A DNA stretch of 64,000 nucleotides from Paraphysoderma sedebokerense (Eukaryota > Blastocladiomycota > Physodermatomycetes > Physodermatales > Physodermataceae), in contig JAHLJZ010000020.1 in assembly GCA_025602915.1 (NCBI GenBank), positions 124,001-188,000 of the forward strand, read 5' to 3'. Positions within the stretch are counted from its first letter, which is position 1. Each line of letters starts with the position of its first letter. Below the pieces are notes generated by a model. That model made no database searches, was not told the DNA's origin, and saw only the letters and a program-made list of their open reading frames with translations. Below, one piece after another: positions 46,904-58,783 of this stretch. The position numbers and the translations under genes are program-made.

Positions 46904-48831
46904 CTAATGAGCAACGCCGTTCGACTTGGAAAAATTTAAACCGAAGGCACCAGCGTATAAATGAAATGTCTGCGATACAAAATTCCAGTGAGGTGACGAC
47001 ACAATCACATCGATGACATCCTTGGAGATCTTTTGAATGGGAGCAGGGATATACTGAGTAACGACTTCGGGATGGGAAACAACGGTGACGATTTCAGACT
47101 GGGCAACCTTGATGGACGACGAGACCTTTGATGACAGAGCAACGTATGTGTTGGCGGCTTGTTCACGAGCTTGAACAAGAGATTCAGTGACTTTGGCTGT
47201 GGGTATTTGGGACTTGACAACTTCGATCGATGAGGTCACTTTTGACGATACAGCGGCGTATGTTTGACCAGCACGGCAAAGGGCGACGGAGCAAGTGGAT
47301 TGCACCTGGGAAACGATGGGTTGTATCTGTGAAACGATAGGTTGAGATTGTGTCTTCAAAGAGCCGAGGATCTCTGATGATTTGTTCTCAGCGGTGTTGA
47401 TGACAGATTCGAGAACCGGGGATTTCGATTTCAATGTGGATAAGGTAGATTGTGCGATCGTCGAAGATGTGGCAAGAATTTTTTGAGATGTTTCTCGGGG
47501 ATGCTGATAAGCGGAAGTGATGAATGAAGGGGCAGCGGCGATGATGGATTCAGTGGTGCTGACAACAGGGTTAAGCATAGGGTATCTTTCTGCGGTGGAA
47601 TGCACAGTTGAGGCAACCTGGGGTAGGGATGGTGAATAACAAATCGACAGGAGTATTTGGCAATCAAGGACAACAAACCTTATCTTTTGTGGCGACAACC
47701 TTTTCTGTGACTAGATGCTTGGTGGAATTGACAGTTTCGTTGACTTTTTCTGTAACATCATGAACTGTGGATTGCACAAGACCTCTGGTGGTTGTGACCT
47801 TTTCAGCTATCATGGATTGAGCAGAGTTGATTTGAGATGTTACAAGTCCTTTGGTGGTGTTTACGGTGCCGGTAATAGCAGTTTTGGTATGGATCACTTT
47901 GTCGGTCACGTCATGCACCTTGGCTGATACGGATTCAGGAACTTGAGCAGCGACCAATTCTTTAGCTTCCACGGCAAGTTCAGTTGCGATATGAACAGCA
48001 TCCTGCATAAGAAACGGTAAGCCCATCGGAAGCAACTCATGATCACAGTTCAAGAGAGTGGGGAAACTTACATCGAGACTATGGATCTCCTTGGTCTTGT
48101 TGTAAACATCCGCTACTCTAGTTTCAACGATTTCTAATTTTTCGCCAACTGCTGGATGAAGATCAACAGCATAGGTTCTGGCTTTTCCATATACTTCAGG
48201 AAGCTTTTCTTTTAAATATTCAACAGGGATGTGACTTTTGATGGAAGAGAAAGAAGCTTCAATGAGGCCAGAGGGAAAAAGGCTGTAGTATGTCGGGGCA
48301 GCAGATTTTGTTGCAGACATAGTAGGGGTAAGTGGAGGAGTCAATGGCTCGGACATATCAGAGACAGAGTTTTCGACTGAGGTTTCTGAAGAAAAATCAA
48401 TATTAAAAGGAGCACAAGGATGGGGTTAGTATCCACCACGTTGGCAATGTTGAACAACGGTGACCAGCACCACGGCAACGTGAATTTTAAAATCCAGCTG
48501 ACGAGATAGAAATCGACGCCACAAGGACGAAAAAATGATTGATGGCCAGAATCGAGCAGGTTCAGTACAGTTTTGGGCCATTCCGCCCCACAACTATTAC
48601 CCCCTTGTTAAGGGATCGCAAGGAGGGTGGGGAGATTCGCCCTAAGAAGGAGCCACAAGGATCCAAAAGGGGGCGACCGATGACCAAAAGTGCACAAACA
48701 ACATCTGCAGGTCGACGGCATCATCATCAAGAAAGATAATCGCAATGGGCAAGAATAAAAAAGATTGAGCAGAGAGAGTACTCACCAGCAGGGACCTTTC
48801 CGTTTTGGGTGTTTTCAGTGTGTTCAACCAT
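46904..48831 (-). CDS. Perilipin-like amphipathic-repeat protein (lipid-droplet candidate)
   Basis: Exons 48831-48786, 48385-48072, 48002-47679 and 47617-46904 give 465 residues. After a Ser/Pro/Thr-rich start, most of the protein consists of imperfect helical repeats rich in Val, Thr, Ser, Ala and Lys, for example HDVTDKV, HDVTEKVNETV and TKHLVTEKVVATKDK, with a regular 11-residue feel and few aromatics. These form amphipathic helices of the type that coat lipid droplets in perilipins. A second repeat block (SSKVTSSIEVVKSQI, SSKVSSSIKVAQSEI) precedes a more hydrophobic aromatic C-terminus. Fungal perilipins such as MPL1 have similar build. The alternative is another apolipoprotein-like or stress (LEA-like) repeat protein. 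Confidence 0.55.
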
Positions 48832-50480
48832 TGGAGGAGGGTTATATGGAAGGAGAATGGGAAGGAATGTAGGTTTAGGACGCAAAGGATGGGGGATTGA
48901 GAGTGGAGAAAGAGAGCGATGGAATGAGAGAATGAGGGAATGAGGAGGGAGTGTGTCTTTTTGCCGTTCTCCTCTCGACAATTGACATCTGCCCCTTTGA
49001 ATTTCAATCTCCATTTTCAGGCGGACTCTGGTGAACCACCGGTGAACGGGTGAACAACCCCGAGCTCGCCCCCTGATTTCTCTGCATTGGCAAATTCACA
49101 CGCCCTCTCGGACATCCGTCGACATCCCTTTATCTGTATTGTGTACGCTCTGCCTGATAACGACAGGCAATCCCATTGTATCCTATCAGTATCCTACATG
49201 GTATCTGTGCCCCCGGTGCCATCGTCATCCAATATCCATCTAAGTCGAATCTTCTTCATCAGCACACCCTTTATTCGTTATATAAAACTGCACATCGACT
49301 GATGTCATAGTTGACTGTTACCAAATGCCATTGCCCCGTATTGTTACGGCTCAAGGTGCCCTTGGCCCCTGAATTTGCCCCAAGTTTAATTCAGTTTATT
49401 TTTTCTTTCGCTCCCGCAGTTTCCATGCAGTACGGGCACTGTGGATTGTGGGGGCTTGGGGCCGCTTGGGCATCCTGATGAAGCACTGCTGGAGCCCTCC
49501 AAATTTTTAATAACGGTTTCAACTTTCAAGGAGCGTCGATCAATCCGCTGAAAGAACAGTGACACTACCAAGCTGCAAGATGGAATTTCCACGAATGCTT
49601 AATTCTTTTCATTTTGCATCTAAATATACATGCAGTCCTGAAAACCATTGATATACTAAATTATGAGACAAAAGCTCTTATCTGAAGCTAAAGAAATCCA
49701 CCCATTATTATCTATGGATTCGGATCTAATTTTACCATGGACCCGTGTCATATCAAGAATCGATAAATACATCGATTGTTGAAAAACTCACTCAGCCCAG
49801 GCTTTATTCGAAACTAACCCAATGATCTGAACCAAAAAAAATATAAAAAAAGATTACGTCAGATGACGTTACAATTTTAACAACACAAACGTGAATTCAA
49901 CGCCTGAAAAATCAAAAAACTAAAAGTTTCAAATCTCTTCCTGTTCCGCCTACCACAAAGTTAACAATCCAACACCCTCAAGACCCGACCTAACTACCGC
50001 CCCCTCTAAACAATCATATTCCGCTCTATTCTCCGATTCATCAGCTAACAACACCTTTTCCGTTTCAAATCTAACAACCGGGCTTAGCTGAGGTACTGAT
50101 CACTGCTGATACTATCCTAAGTTTTTCCGATAAATTTCCCGGGGCAACTTGAACGCCCTCCGTTGTTCATTTTACAACATAACACTATAACAACAACACA
50201 ATCGGTGACACACTGGCATAAGTGTAACCAGCCGCTAAGCAAAACGCTAAGCCCTGGGGCACCGTAAACGCCGAAAAAGGTGAATAATGTTGTTATTGTA
50301 TTTTTTTCTGGCTTTGTGGGAGAATCTGATAGAGTAATGCGTGTACGATGCGAAAGAGTAGATTGGCATATGTTTGTACGACATAGAAGGGATTAAAGTA
50401 TGGTGCTTAGCAATTGGCATGTTCGTTGGTTTTCCCCCTGGCGTCGCCTGGTAATAGAAAAGTCCCGAAAAATGTGTGTT
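48832..50480. other. 1.65 kb region without a supportable gene
   Basis: The first 200 bases are CT-rich on the minus strand and fit the leader/promoter of the perilipin-like gene. The rest is AT-rich with GC-rich islands near 49430-49500 and 50080-50280. I checked for tRNA boxes and snoRNA C/D motifs and found none convincing. Confidence 0.4.
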
Positions 50481-51001
50481 TCATGCTCTTCGGTCCTCGC
50501 TTATCGAAACGGAGGATCCATCCGTTCTAATGGAGAAATGAAAATGTTCCTTCAATCTTTTGGCAACATCATGTAGAATTTGATTATACATATTAACACC
50601 GTCATAACTCCCTAATTTTATCTGACTGACATTGACTAACATCTTGGTAGTATCTTGAATATTATTGGACACAGTGTACACTGTACAGTGCGTGTGTTGT
50701 CTCATATGTGTCGTGTGAGAAAAGAAAAGTGGAGGCCAAAGTAACCGCATAACATAACAAATCCACTCCTTCCTGGGCTACATTGGAAACGTTCTTTCAA
50801 CTGCGACGTTTGCCACTCTAGCCATTGCAGTGGCGCCGAATGAGTAACTAATGCGTCATAAAAATGAACCGAGATTAGTTTAGTTACTGGTGACATTCTC
50901 ATGATCAGTGAATCTAGTACCACTTCCCCATGCAAGACAATAAGTATGCTGCTCTTACCTCGTTTCACCATGTTCCCCACCGAAATACACTCAGTTTTCT
51001 G
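50481..51001 (-). CDS. Possible orphan exons of an unknown gene
   Basis: Two stretches look protein-like but match nothing I know. The first starts after an acceptor ending near 50894 and holds a 60-codon frame (DSLIMRMSPVTKLISV, then YDALVTHSAPLQWLEW); it can be preceded by a short exon ending at a GTAAGA donor near 50961. The second, nearer 50481, encodes VSQIKLGSYDGVNMYNQI, then HDVAKRLKEHFHF, and a stop at 50481. Splice choices between them are not clear, so boundaries are approximate. It could be a small real gene or a chance frame. Confidence 0.3.
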
Positions 51002-51025
51002 AAAATGGGACAAGAGCTTTATCAT

Positions 51026-52021
51026 TTAAACATCTACTTCATTGTCAAAATAATATGTTGTATTCGTCTTTACCTGGTGGGATTATTCGACAGACAACTC
51101 CTGCAAGATTGATTGACATTGAGAGTAACTCGCGTGGGCAGAACTCTGATGCTCAGTTCTTTTGCCACACAGCAAACTTTCCGACAGAACAGCAATTGCC
51201 CTGGCGGTATGTTCCAAGGATTGAACCCACATGTTTTGAACTTCCCGACTCAATTGCCCAATCAATGGAATACCCTACCAGTACCTACCCGAATTCATCC
51301 GTTCACCAAATGGTGAATCAAAGAGTTGACTTTAACAATTTTTAGAGAAGAAGAAATAAATGCAACGGTTATACGATTACATGCAAAACATCTAAATTTT
51401 GAGATTTTTAATAATCATCGGTGCTCCACAAGGGTTTACTGTTATTATTCACACGAGACACTCTAAAGTGACTTAGGTCATGGACCTGCTGAAAGCTACC
51501 GTATTGATTAAGCCTGGATGCAGTTTTCAACTCCCTTCGATCACTAGAAATAGTCATTTTTGCTACCGTTACCCACATCCTTTACGATTCTCTTCGTAAG
51601 TTTCATCACAATAGCACCGCAGTCAAACAACAGTCAATCCCTCCTGTGCCCAGATGCAAAACCGATGTAGCAGTCACGTCAAGTTCAATGGTTGAACAGG
51701 AACGTGGTCCCTCCAAAATGCACAGGTCCACCCAGAATGTTGAATCCGTTTCAGTCATCCTACTGCATTCGGAGGCGTACCAAAGTAAACGACTTGTCAA
51801 AAAACAACAATGAAACAAGAATGAACATTCTTAGAGCCGATGTCAGATAACGGCGTAATACTCGACTAAACATGCCTACTGTTCATTTGGATATTTCACA
51901 ATATAACAAACGAATATGGTGGATTTGTACAATGGTCTTCAAAACATGCGAAGGAAAGTTTTCTTATTGCCAACGGAAGTTAAGTTCGATCGAATAATTA
52001 TACATTAAACTAAAGTAGATT
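51026..52021. other. Region without a supportable gene
   Basis: About 1 kb between the possible orphan exons and the end of the TDBD-like gene. A plus-strand frame at 51055-51345 begins without ATG and shows no known domain. Otherwise only short frames are present. Confidence 0.4.
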
Positions 52022-53168
52022 TCAATAGTACGCAGCTGCGACTTCAACGAGGTAATGATAGAAGTTCTCGTAACCCAATTGTTCCAGAACCTCATCCGTA
52101 AGTCCTTTTGGACGGGAAAGATCATACACTTTCTGATTAAGCACCTTTTCCAACCCATCAGAACCGCCAAACGCAAGAAGTAGGTCTCTATCGTTACGTA
52201 GTTTCCTCAATGTGTCATCTCCCAACCCTTCCTTAATGGTTTTAACTTCCTTACGTGCGACGGACATTTCTACATCACAATACGAAATTAGATTTATCAA
52301 CAACCCACAAACACTTTGGTCCCGTACCTTGGCTTTTTATGTCCTCAACTCCAGATAAAGTTGTGTTTCGAGACTTTGATGTCATGTCTACCAGAGGGGC
52401 TTAACAACTTGTTTTTGGAATTTGTAGTAGCGCATATTTTATGGACTTACCTGTAACATTCGCATCAAGCACCCGTTGACGAAAAATTGACCATGAAAGT
52501 GTCTCCTTGGATTTATGTAATACAATCTACAATAAAGAATTAGACTGAGACTTGAAAGAACAAAATATCATTGCTCGATAGATGCCTACCTGTAAACGAG
52601 GTAAGTCGTTATTCCCTAAGTGTCTAATGAAGGAACTGAAAGAGCCATGCTCGCTCTGACAATACTCGCAGCGGATACCGAGACCCTTGCTTGTAGTTAC
52701 CAATTCTCCACCAGTGTGAGAACTTTTACGTTTGAAGATAACTCTGTCCCCTTCACCCAATGCTTCTCGTTCAATGCAGTACTTGAACGTAACCAGTTTG
52801 CGAGAAATATTGATTCTGCATTACGATAATAAGTATTTTCCTTTCGGTGACAGAATATTTAAATCATACCCGAAAACTTTACGAAGTTCCTCCAGTAACT
52901 GCTGCTCTTGTTCAAGTGGAGGGGGGAAGTCGATGCCTTTAGATACCTTAGCCACTGACACATCGACCAGATTATCTGATACTTTCCCTTTAATTTGGTA
53001 ACCGTCGGATGCTTCCTCTATGACCAATGGGGAAACAGAGGAGACCTCGTCTGCGTCCAATGACGATTCCGAGGACGTCTGATCCAAATATTCGTCTCCT
53101 ATCAAATAAAGAATACCCCAACAGTCAGTACCGGTTTGGTACTGATACTGGGTTGCACTTGTCGTCAT
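52022..53168 (-). CDS. Unknown protein with a TDBD/IDM1-like zinc-binding module
   Basis: Exons 53168-52870, 52815-52590, 52526-52451, 52387-52328 and 52269-52022 give 302 residues. An acidic N-terminus leads to a segment with EGDRVIFKRK, then GLGIRCEYCQSEHGSFSSF, IRHLG, and after an intron IVLHKSKETLSW. The spacing G-I-x-C-x2-C ... S-x-F-x2-H-x-G ... P ... I-x-L ... TL is that of the Tify-domain-binding domain (TDBD, Pfam PF16135), known best beside PHD fingers in plant IDM1-like acetyltransferases; no PHD or acetyltransferase is seen here. The last exon is helical with two Leu-rich stretches. The TDBD reading is pattern-based. Role unknown, perhaps chromatin. Two CACGTG boxes lie just upstream. 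Confidence 0.72.
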
Positions 53169-53211
53169 TATGGAATTCTTAGGCTGCAATGCATGGATGA
53201 ACAATCAAGAC

Positions 53212-53235
53212 CACGTGTTGCGCCATATCCACGTG
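53212..53235. promoter_or_regulatory. Pair of CACGTG E-boxes upstream of the TDBD-like gene
   Basis: CACGTG at 53212-53217 and again at 53230-53235, 18 bases apart, 44-67 bases before the start at 53168. The second reads CACGTGAC, the form preferred by Cbf1/Pho4-type bHLH factors in yeasts. The link to a bHLH factor is inference. Confidence 0.4.
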
Positions 53236-53805
53236 ACAGCAAACAAACATTGAATACCCCCCAGTCTATTACATTAGTCTCGATGCCAGACTGAAAGCGG
53301 TTTGAGACTGGTTTGAGACCGCACCTCGTCACGCGAGCAAGCTAACTCGGTATTCAAACGACCCAAGACGGTACATCAATTTACAGACGGTCTCAACAAC
53401 GATGTGACATTGGTAGCATGAGTTCTGTAGGCGACAGTCGTCCTTCTTTTACGGCTGCAAGTTCGCGCTGGTAGAGCACATACAACATGTCATAGAAGTG
53501 ACTACCATATTGTTCAGGATGAAATCCAAATTGCGCTTTCCAAGCTTCGTAAGAATTTATGGGCTGCTTACGAGCTATAGGTCTCTAAAGTCTAAACATC
53601 CATAGGAATGGACGTTTGAGAACACATTTGACAAGTATCATGAAATCTCTTATGCCCATGGCGTAGTAATCATTGAGGTTGTGAATGAATGTCTACTTTA
53701 TAGTTCATTTCGTTATCGATACACAAAGTGATTGCTAGTTTTTGAACCTTTGTTGAACGCGCTGAACGCGACACATCCCTAAAAATATTTTGTGGTCAGT
53801 TTCAA
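53236..53805. other. Intergenic region with a small repeat cluster
   Basis: Two direct copies of GGTTTGAGAC at 53299-53308 and 53310-53319 sit inside an inverted frame GCGGT...ACCGC (53297-53321). An inverted copy GGTCTCAA follows at 53389-53396. No gene is recognised. It lies between the TDBD-like gene and the AAA-like fragment. Confidence 0.4.
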
Positions 53806-54195
53806 ATGGCTGAAGAAAACCGTATAACCTTGGTGCGCGACTATGATCCTCCAAAAAACAGAGAAGGTGGCGAGCCGATAGAGGTGAGACTGCAGAATCA
53901 GCAAGCGGATGCGGTGTTGAGGCATATCAGTTCATTGCTGAATACACCTTCTTTAGAATTGGTACACGGGAATGGGTGGGTTGTCAATGCTCAAGGCCAA
54001 CCCATAGAGGCTGACCAAGACATCATGTTTGTGATAGATAAAGTTGTGACTAGAAAGACGGAGGAAGGTAGTATACGTTTGATAAAGTTAAGTTTGTATT
54101 CCAACAAGTTGACAGCTGTAGAGTTGACTACATTTGTAAGTGGCTTGTGTGAAAAGTATGACAATACCATACATCAACATTTAGGAAGTGAGTAG
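53806..54195 (+). pseudogene. AAA-ATPase-like N-terminal fragment, apparently decayed
   Basis: An ATG-initiated frame of 129 codons whose second half (KLSLYSNKLTAVELTTFV, then EKYDN) resembles the region in front of the ATPase domain in an AAA-ATPase family common in giant DNA viruses and also present in some fungi. No Walker A or B motif and no ATPase domain follows, so this is a remnant or a much shortened relative. It looks broken, with at least one break. Whether it came from a virus or from a fungal family member cannot be settled here. It lies in a gene-poor stretch. Confidence 0.35.
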
Positions 54196-55342
54196 TTTCA
54201 CTTTGAGCAAAAGTATCGTCAAGATGAACGGATGGATCCTAGTGGAAATCCGTTTGATCGAGAGTGGATCTCTTGCGGGGGCGCCGGCCAATTGCGGCTT
54301 GAACCGGAAAAATGGTTAACTTTGGTATTCATTAAATTCCATGGAGTTCTATGATCTACCATGTATGATCTAGTGATATATTCCCAAAACGGGAAACAAC
54401 CTCCACTGAGCACTGAGCAGCGCAACATTGCAAATCATGACCACTCGGCGGAGTGAAATGTGAATTGTGAATGCGCTTTGCCAGTGCTTTGCCGTTTCAT
54501 GAACTTATTTGCATGAGACCTGTCAAAAATATGGTAATTCCGGAATTTCGGACCACATGTGAATTTCAGAGCTGAGGCCTGAGAGCACTTCAATACAACT
54601 GCCAAATTGCGAATCATGACGACATGATTGCAAAATTCGCAAAAATAAGCTGAAGTGCTCGACTCGAAAGATTTCGAATTTCTATGAACGAGCGACACAT
54701 GTATGTTGAAATGATTTGAGAAAATGAGACGTAAAATAAAGAACAACATTTTGTATTTTGCTTCAATACTCTTTCTTCCGCTGCACATCAGAGTGCAGAC
54801 GGTGATACATTCCATGTCGTCTAATCCTACCAATGCACTTGTACCCTCCACAACAATATAAACACCCAACCACACCTTTTGTTTTTTCCTATTTCTGATC
54901 TATTTGTCCGATTTCAAGTTTAACGTATGTGACAAGCAAAAAGAAAACCTTTTAAAAATGAATCCAATATAGACATGAGAATGGTCGAATAAAAAGGGAA
55001 GGTTAAGACTACACGATATAAATTGGTATTAATCGCAAACTGGAAAGCACAAGGGAAAGAAGAAAGAAAAGAAGAAAAATCTAAAACGCGGGGAACTGAA
55101 TATATGTACATGAAAGTTGTTTAGGTAACACGGATTGTCACACCTCTCAGTCCAAAGGTACACCTTATTATTAGAACTTATAAAAACAAACCATAAGGGA
55201 ATTAAAACTGCAAATTAAACTGAAGATATAACAAAGCAATGTACTGAAAACTGCAATGAAAGGTGCACGTCAACGTATCCTTAGGCTCGACGCGCCATGA
55301 GCTTTGAATGCCTCATGAAATGGAAACAGCAGACTCTGTACA
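54196..55342. other. Gene-poor region downstream of the AAA-like fragment
   Basis: 1.1 kb with no gene I can support. A 146-codon minus-strand frame at 54435-54875 starts without a convincing ATG and has Cys/Phe/His-rich composition unlike a real protein. The right end is the 3' flank of the PHD gene. Confidence 0.4.
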
Positions 55343-58300
55343 CTAGCAGACTTGAGTCATATCGATTAATCCTATAGAAATGATCATTGTTAACTTCGTC
55401 ACATAGATCATTCGGATGAATATACATAATGGAAGGAACACGTACCCGCCATTTCTTTCTCAAAATCGACATCTTCCGCGCTTTTCTCCTCATGTTTTCC
55501 GTTTAATACTTCGGTGAATTGTTGATCATTTTGAGGAAGAGTTGCAATCTCGGGCTTTTGATCGTTCGCTTGGAATTTCAACTCGTGACATTTGACACTC
55601 GCCTGCATTGGAACGGTGGAAGTAAAAGTAGCATTCAGAAATTGATTTAGAATCGAAGAGTCTGGAAGATCGCTCATTGTTTTAGCCGAATAAGGCATTC
55701 CATCTTGAGGGGCAGGCGACGGAGAGTTTGAAGAAATAGGTGTTGGCAAGAAGACAGAAGAGAAGCAGGTAGGTTTCATTGACATTCTACAAATAGGGAT
55801 TTTGTCAGATAATATATACAAAAACGAATTTGGACCACAAAGAAATACTTACCCGTCGTTAGTGGGAGAAGCATGAGCAAGTTCTAGGTTCATGTTGAAT
55901 CCCATATCCATATCCAACATACTCATGTTGATCAAGTCAAACGCCGATTCGTCGTCGGCGACAGAGGACATTGAGGTGTTCAAATCGGGTAAAGCGATTT
56001 GACTGGTTTGGGAATACTGAGGAGAACTGAATTCATTGGGGGGCACAAACTGAAATGGAGTTTCTCCGAAAACACCTTCGAAGGACCCAGTTATTGGTAA
56101 CTGCAAATCGTTGAATGTATACGAGTGTGAATTCGATAAATTGGAACTGTTTGATGACCCGGTAATTTCGAGGGAACTTGCTAATTCTGAATTGAAAGCA
56201 CCGTTGTTGAACATTGATAGCGAATCAGTCAAGCTGAAAGAGGAACAAGATAAATTGAAAGAATCGTCCTACAAATAAAACCATAATTTAGCTCATGAAT
56301 TTGGGTTAACAGAGACATGTCGTTGACAAACCTCTATCTCGTTTTGATTCCCGGAGCTGGCCAAAACCGCGCAATCGTCCTCCGCAATCCTCTTCACACT
56401 CGACTGTTGACCTTTGACTGCGACACCGAAACTATCTTTCTTCTGGTCCAAGGTATTTTCTTTGCTTTTTGTCAGGGTACTCGATTGCTGGCTTTGTATA
56501 TGTACTTTTCCATTTGCAATATTTGATGATTCTGAACGAGTCTCGTTCTGCGGAATATATCTTCGCAAGTCGGATGACTTCACATCTTTCTCTAAAATGG
56601 TGGCAAGATTACTGGATTTGATAACTAGCTTCAATTTCGGAGTATTGTGTGGGGACGCCGATGAGAAACCCTGAGCAGGGTATTGGAGAACTGAGTTCGA
56701 TTTCGGCGGTGTTGGGGTAGAAGAAATGGTCAAGGATTTAGCTGGAGATGGGGGAGGTACATAATTCCGACTGTTGAAGGAAACGGAAGATGAAGGAACG
56801 GCGGGGATGGAGCTCATACTATTTGCGCGCATCTTTAATCGAACGGGAATAGGAACTTTCGAGCGTTTTCGCTTGCGAGCATCTTGAAGAGATGAAATGA
56901 CACAATCTGAAACAGTGCGAGAGAGCTGAGGCATTTGGCAAACATTTGGATTTACCAAATGCTGTGTTAGCAGATGGGAAGATAAAGTAGATGCGGCAGA
57001 ATTCATGGAAGTCGAGTTCGGTGCAGTAGTTTCATAATCTGCGCCTTTTGACGGGGATCCACAGAATGAGTGGGATTTCGTTAAATGTATCTGAGGTCGC
57101 TGGTATGGTTTCATTTGATTATCGGATTGTGGAGTCGGAAGTAGAGGTGGAGTATCGGAAACAGACGAAGGTCGTTTGCATAAACGTTTACTGAGAGTAA
57201 CAATTTCTTCATCGTCATAATCTTTTTCGTCGAAATCTGCGACCTCAGTCATATCGCTGCTAGTATCATCAAACTCGCCATCGACGGATGGGGTTTTGCT
57301 TGAAGATGCGGCTGACTGGTTCACCAATCCACAGGACAACAGCGTATATTTCCCTGAACAGAACCCACAGTGCCAGAGATCGGGTAGCTCATCTTCTGTT
57401 AATCCAAGACACTCTAAGTGAAGCCATTTGTCGCACATGTCGCACTGAACCATCGGACCATTGGGATTAACCGGACGGCCGTAAGGAGTCAGGTTATCCA
57501 GACAGATGCAACGAATATCATCGTCCTCGTCGCTTCCCAATTTGACATTACGTGATGGAGAACTGAAAGATGGAGAGAGAGGTGAAGACGCCGGAGCGCC
57601 GGTTATGGGGCGGGCGGGAAGGGTCAGCTTTGAGGCGGGTTCGGATGCAAATTGCGAGTAATAGAGTTTCCTCCACTGGTCGCATTGCTGTAAGTGGGAT
57701 ACCACGCCATAATCAAACTTATATCGACGAGTACAGCCCCTGCATTTGTAAGGACGGGCAGTTCCTTCAACCATGGTTATACCAAGTTGGCAGTTCGTAA
57801 TGTGGGGAAGCTTCCTCTGATCGAACGGTCGACAAACGTTCAGTGGGTTCTGGTGAACACAGAAGGGTTATTCTCCGCTTTTTGGGTAATAAATTGTAGA
57901 AAAACGGAATGTAACTGAGAATGGGGTTGCGAGGTCGCTCCCGCAAGAAGTACGGGATCGAAGGCCACAACCTCCATCAACAAGCAGATCAAGCAAGGGA
58001 CGCGCCATCCAATAAAGTTATGAAAAATGACTCGCGAGACACGGTGTGGAGAAAAGCAGACGAACGAAAGAGAAAGAACCATCGCATCACCATACAACGA
58101 TTGGAAATCGACAGAAAGTATAAGAGTGCATCGGTATGAAATATTCGAAATTCTTACCTGAATGGGCCTAAAGTTCTCGAGACCATAGATGAAATTAGGC
58201 GATGCACCACCAAGGAAAATGTTGCTCGAGTTGGGAACTCTTCCTTCTTTGTGAGCATCACCTTTGACCGGATCGCTAGGGCTTGAGCTCGGTTTTCCTT

Positions 58301-58783
58301 TGGCCATTGAAACTGGGATCATTTACATTAAGTTTCATCTCTGTCATTGATTCAAACATAAGTAATTTTAAACAAACCAAAGAGGTTATTGCCATTTCCA
58401 ATTACCACACTAGCTGGCTTAGTCGATGGGGACTTGAATATGATATGGGGGAATTCAGTTTGCTCGAATGATTCCAATGTATTGGCCTTGGCGGATTTGG
58501 ATACGTTTGACCTTATTCTCACCGCCAGACTTTGTTTCTTCGAATCGACCGCCTTGGAGTGAGATCCAGCGGTGGGTTGTTGACATGATTGATGAAAATG
58601 GTACCAGTCGATAGAAGTATAGCCTAGATTCGGGTTGTAAGTGGCAGAGGTTGGCATCGCCGTTTTGAGGGGTTGGGGGTTTCCAGCCGAGTAAATTGGA
58701 GGAGGGAGTTTTGAATGAGTCTTGCGACCCGAGGAATCCTTTGAGCCTTTCTTCCTTCCTCTGTGCGATCGAGTGACCGGCAT
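55343..58783 (-). CDS. PHD-finger chromatin protein with an additional C2H2-like finger
   Basis: Exons 58783-58378, 58312-58158, 57816-56332, 56268-55853, 55786-55446 and 55371-55343 give 943 residues. A basic start (MPVTRSHRGRKKGSK, AT-hook-like) is followed near residue 205 by YKCRGCTRRYKFDYG with HLQQC, a C2HC finger. A PHD finger follows at about 275-325 (CICLD, GPMVQCDMCDKWLHLEC, WHCGFC). A nuclear signal RKRKRSK lies near the middle, then a long Ser/Pro/Asn-rich disordered region and an acidic MDMD-type stretch. Likely a histone-tail reader within a chromatin complex; the specific complex cannot be named. The start at 58783 is preferred over the ATG at 57774 because two upstream exons splice in frame. 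Confidence 0.87.

Noticed and set aside
51055-51345. 96-codon plus-strand frame
   Set aside because: It has a non-ATG start, no domain and no supporting splice or promoter signals.
54435-54875. 146-codon minus-strand frame
   Set aside because: Composition is unlike a real protein, no domain is visible, and the start is not a good ATG context.
57293-57774. PHD gene starting at the internal ATG at 57774
   Set aside because: Two upstream exons (58783-58378 and 58312-58158) splice in frame through good GT-AG sites and extend the protein, so the internal Met is not the start.
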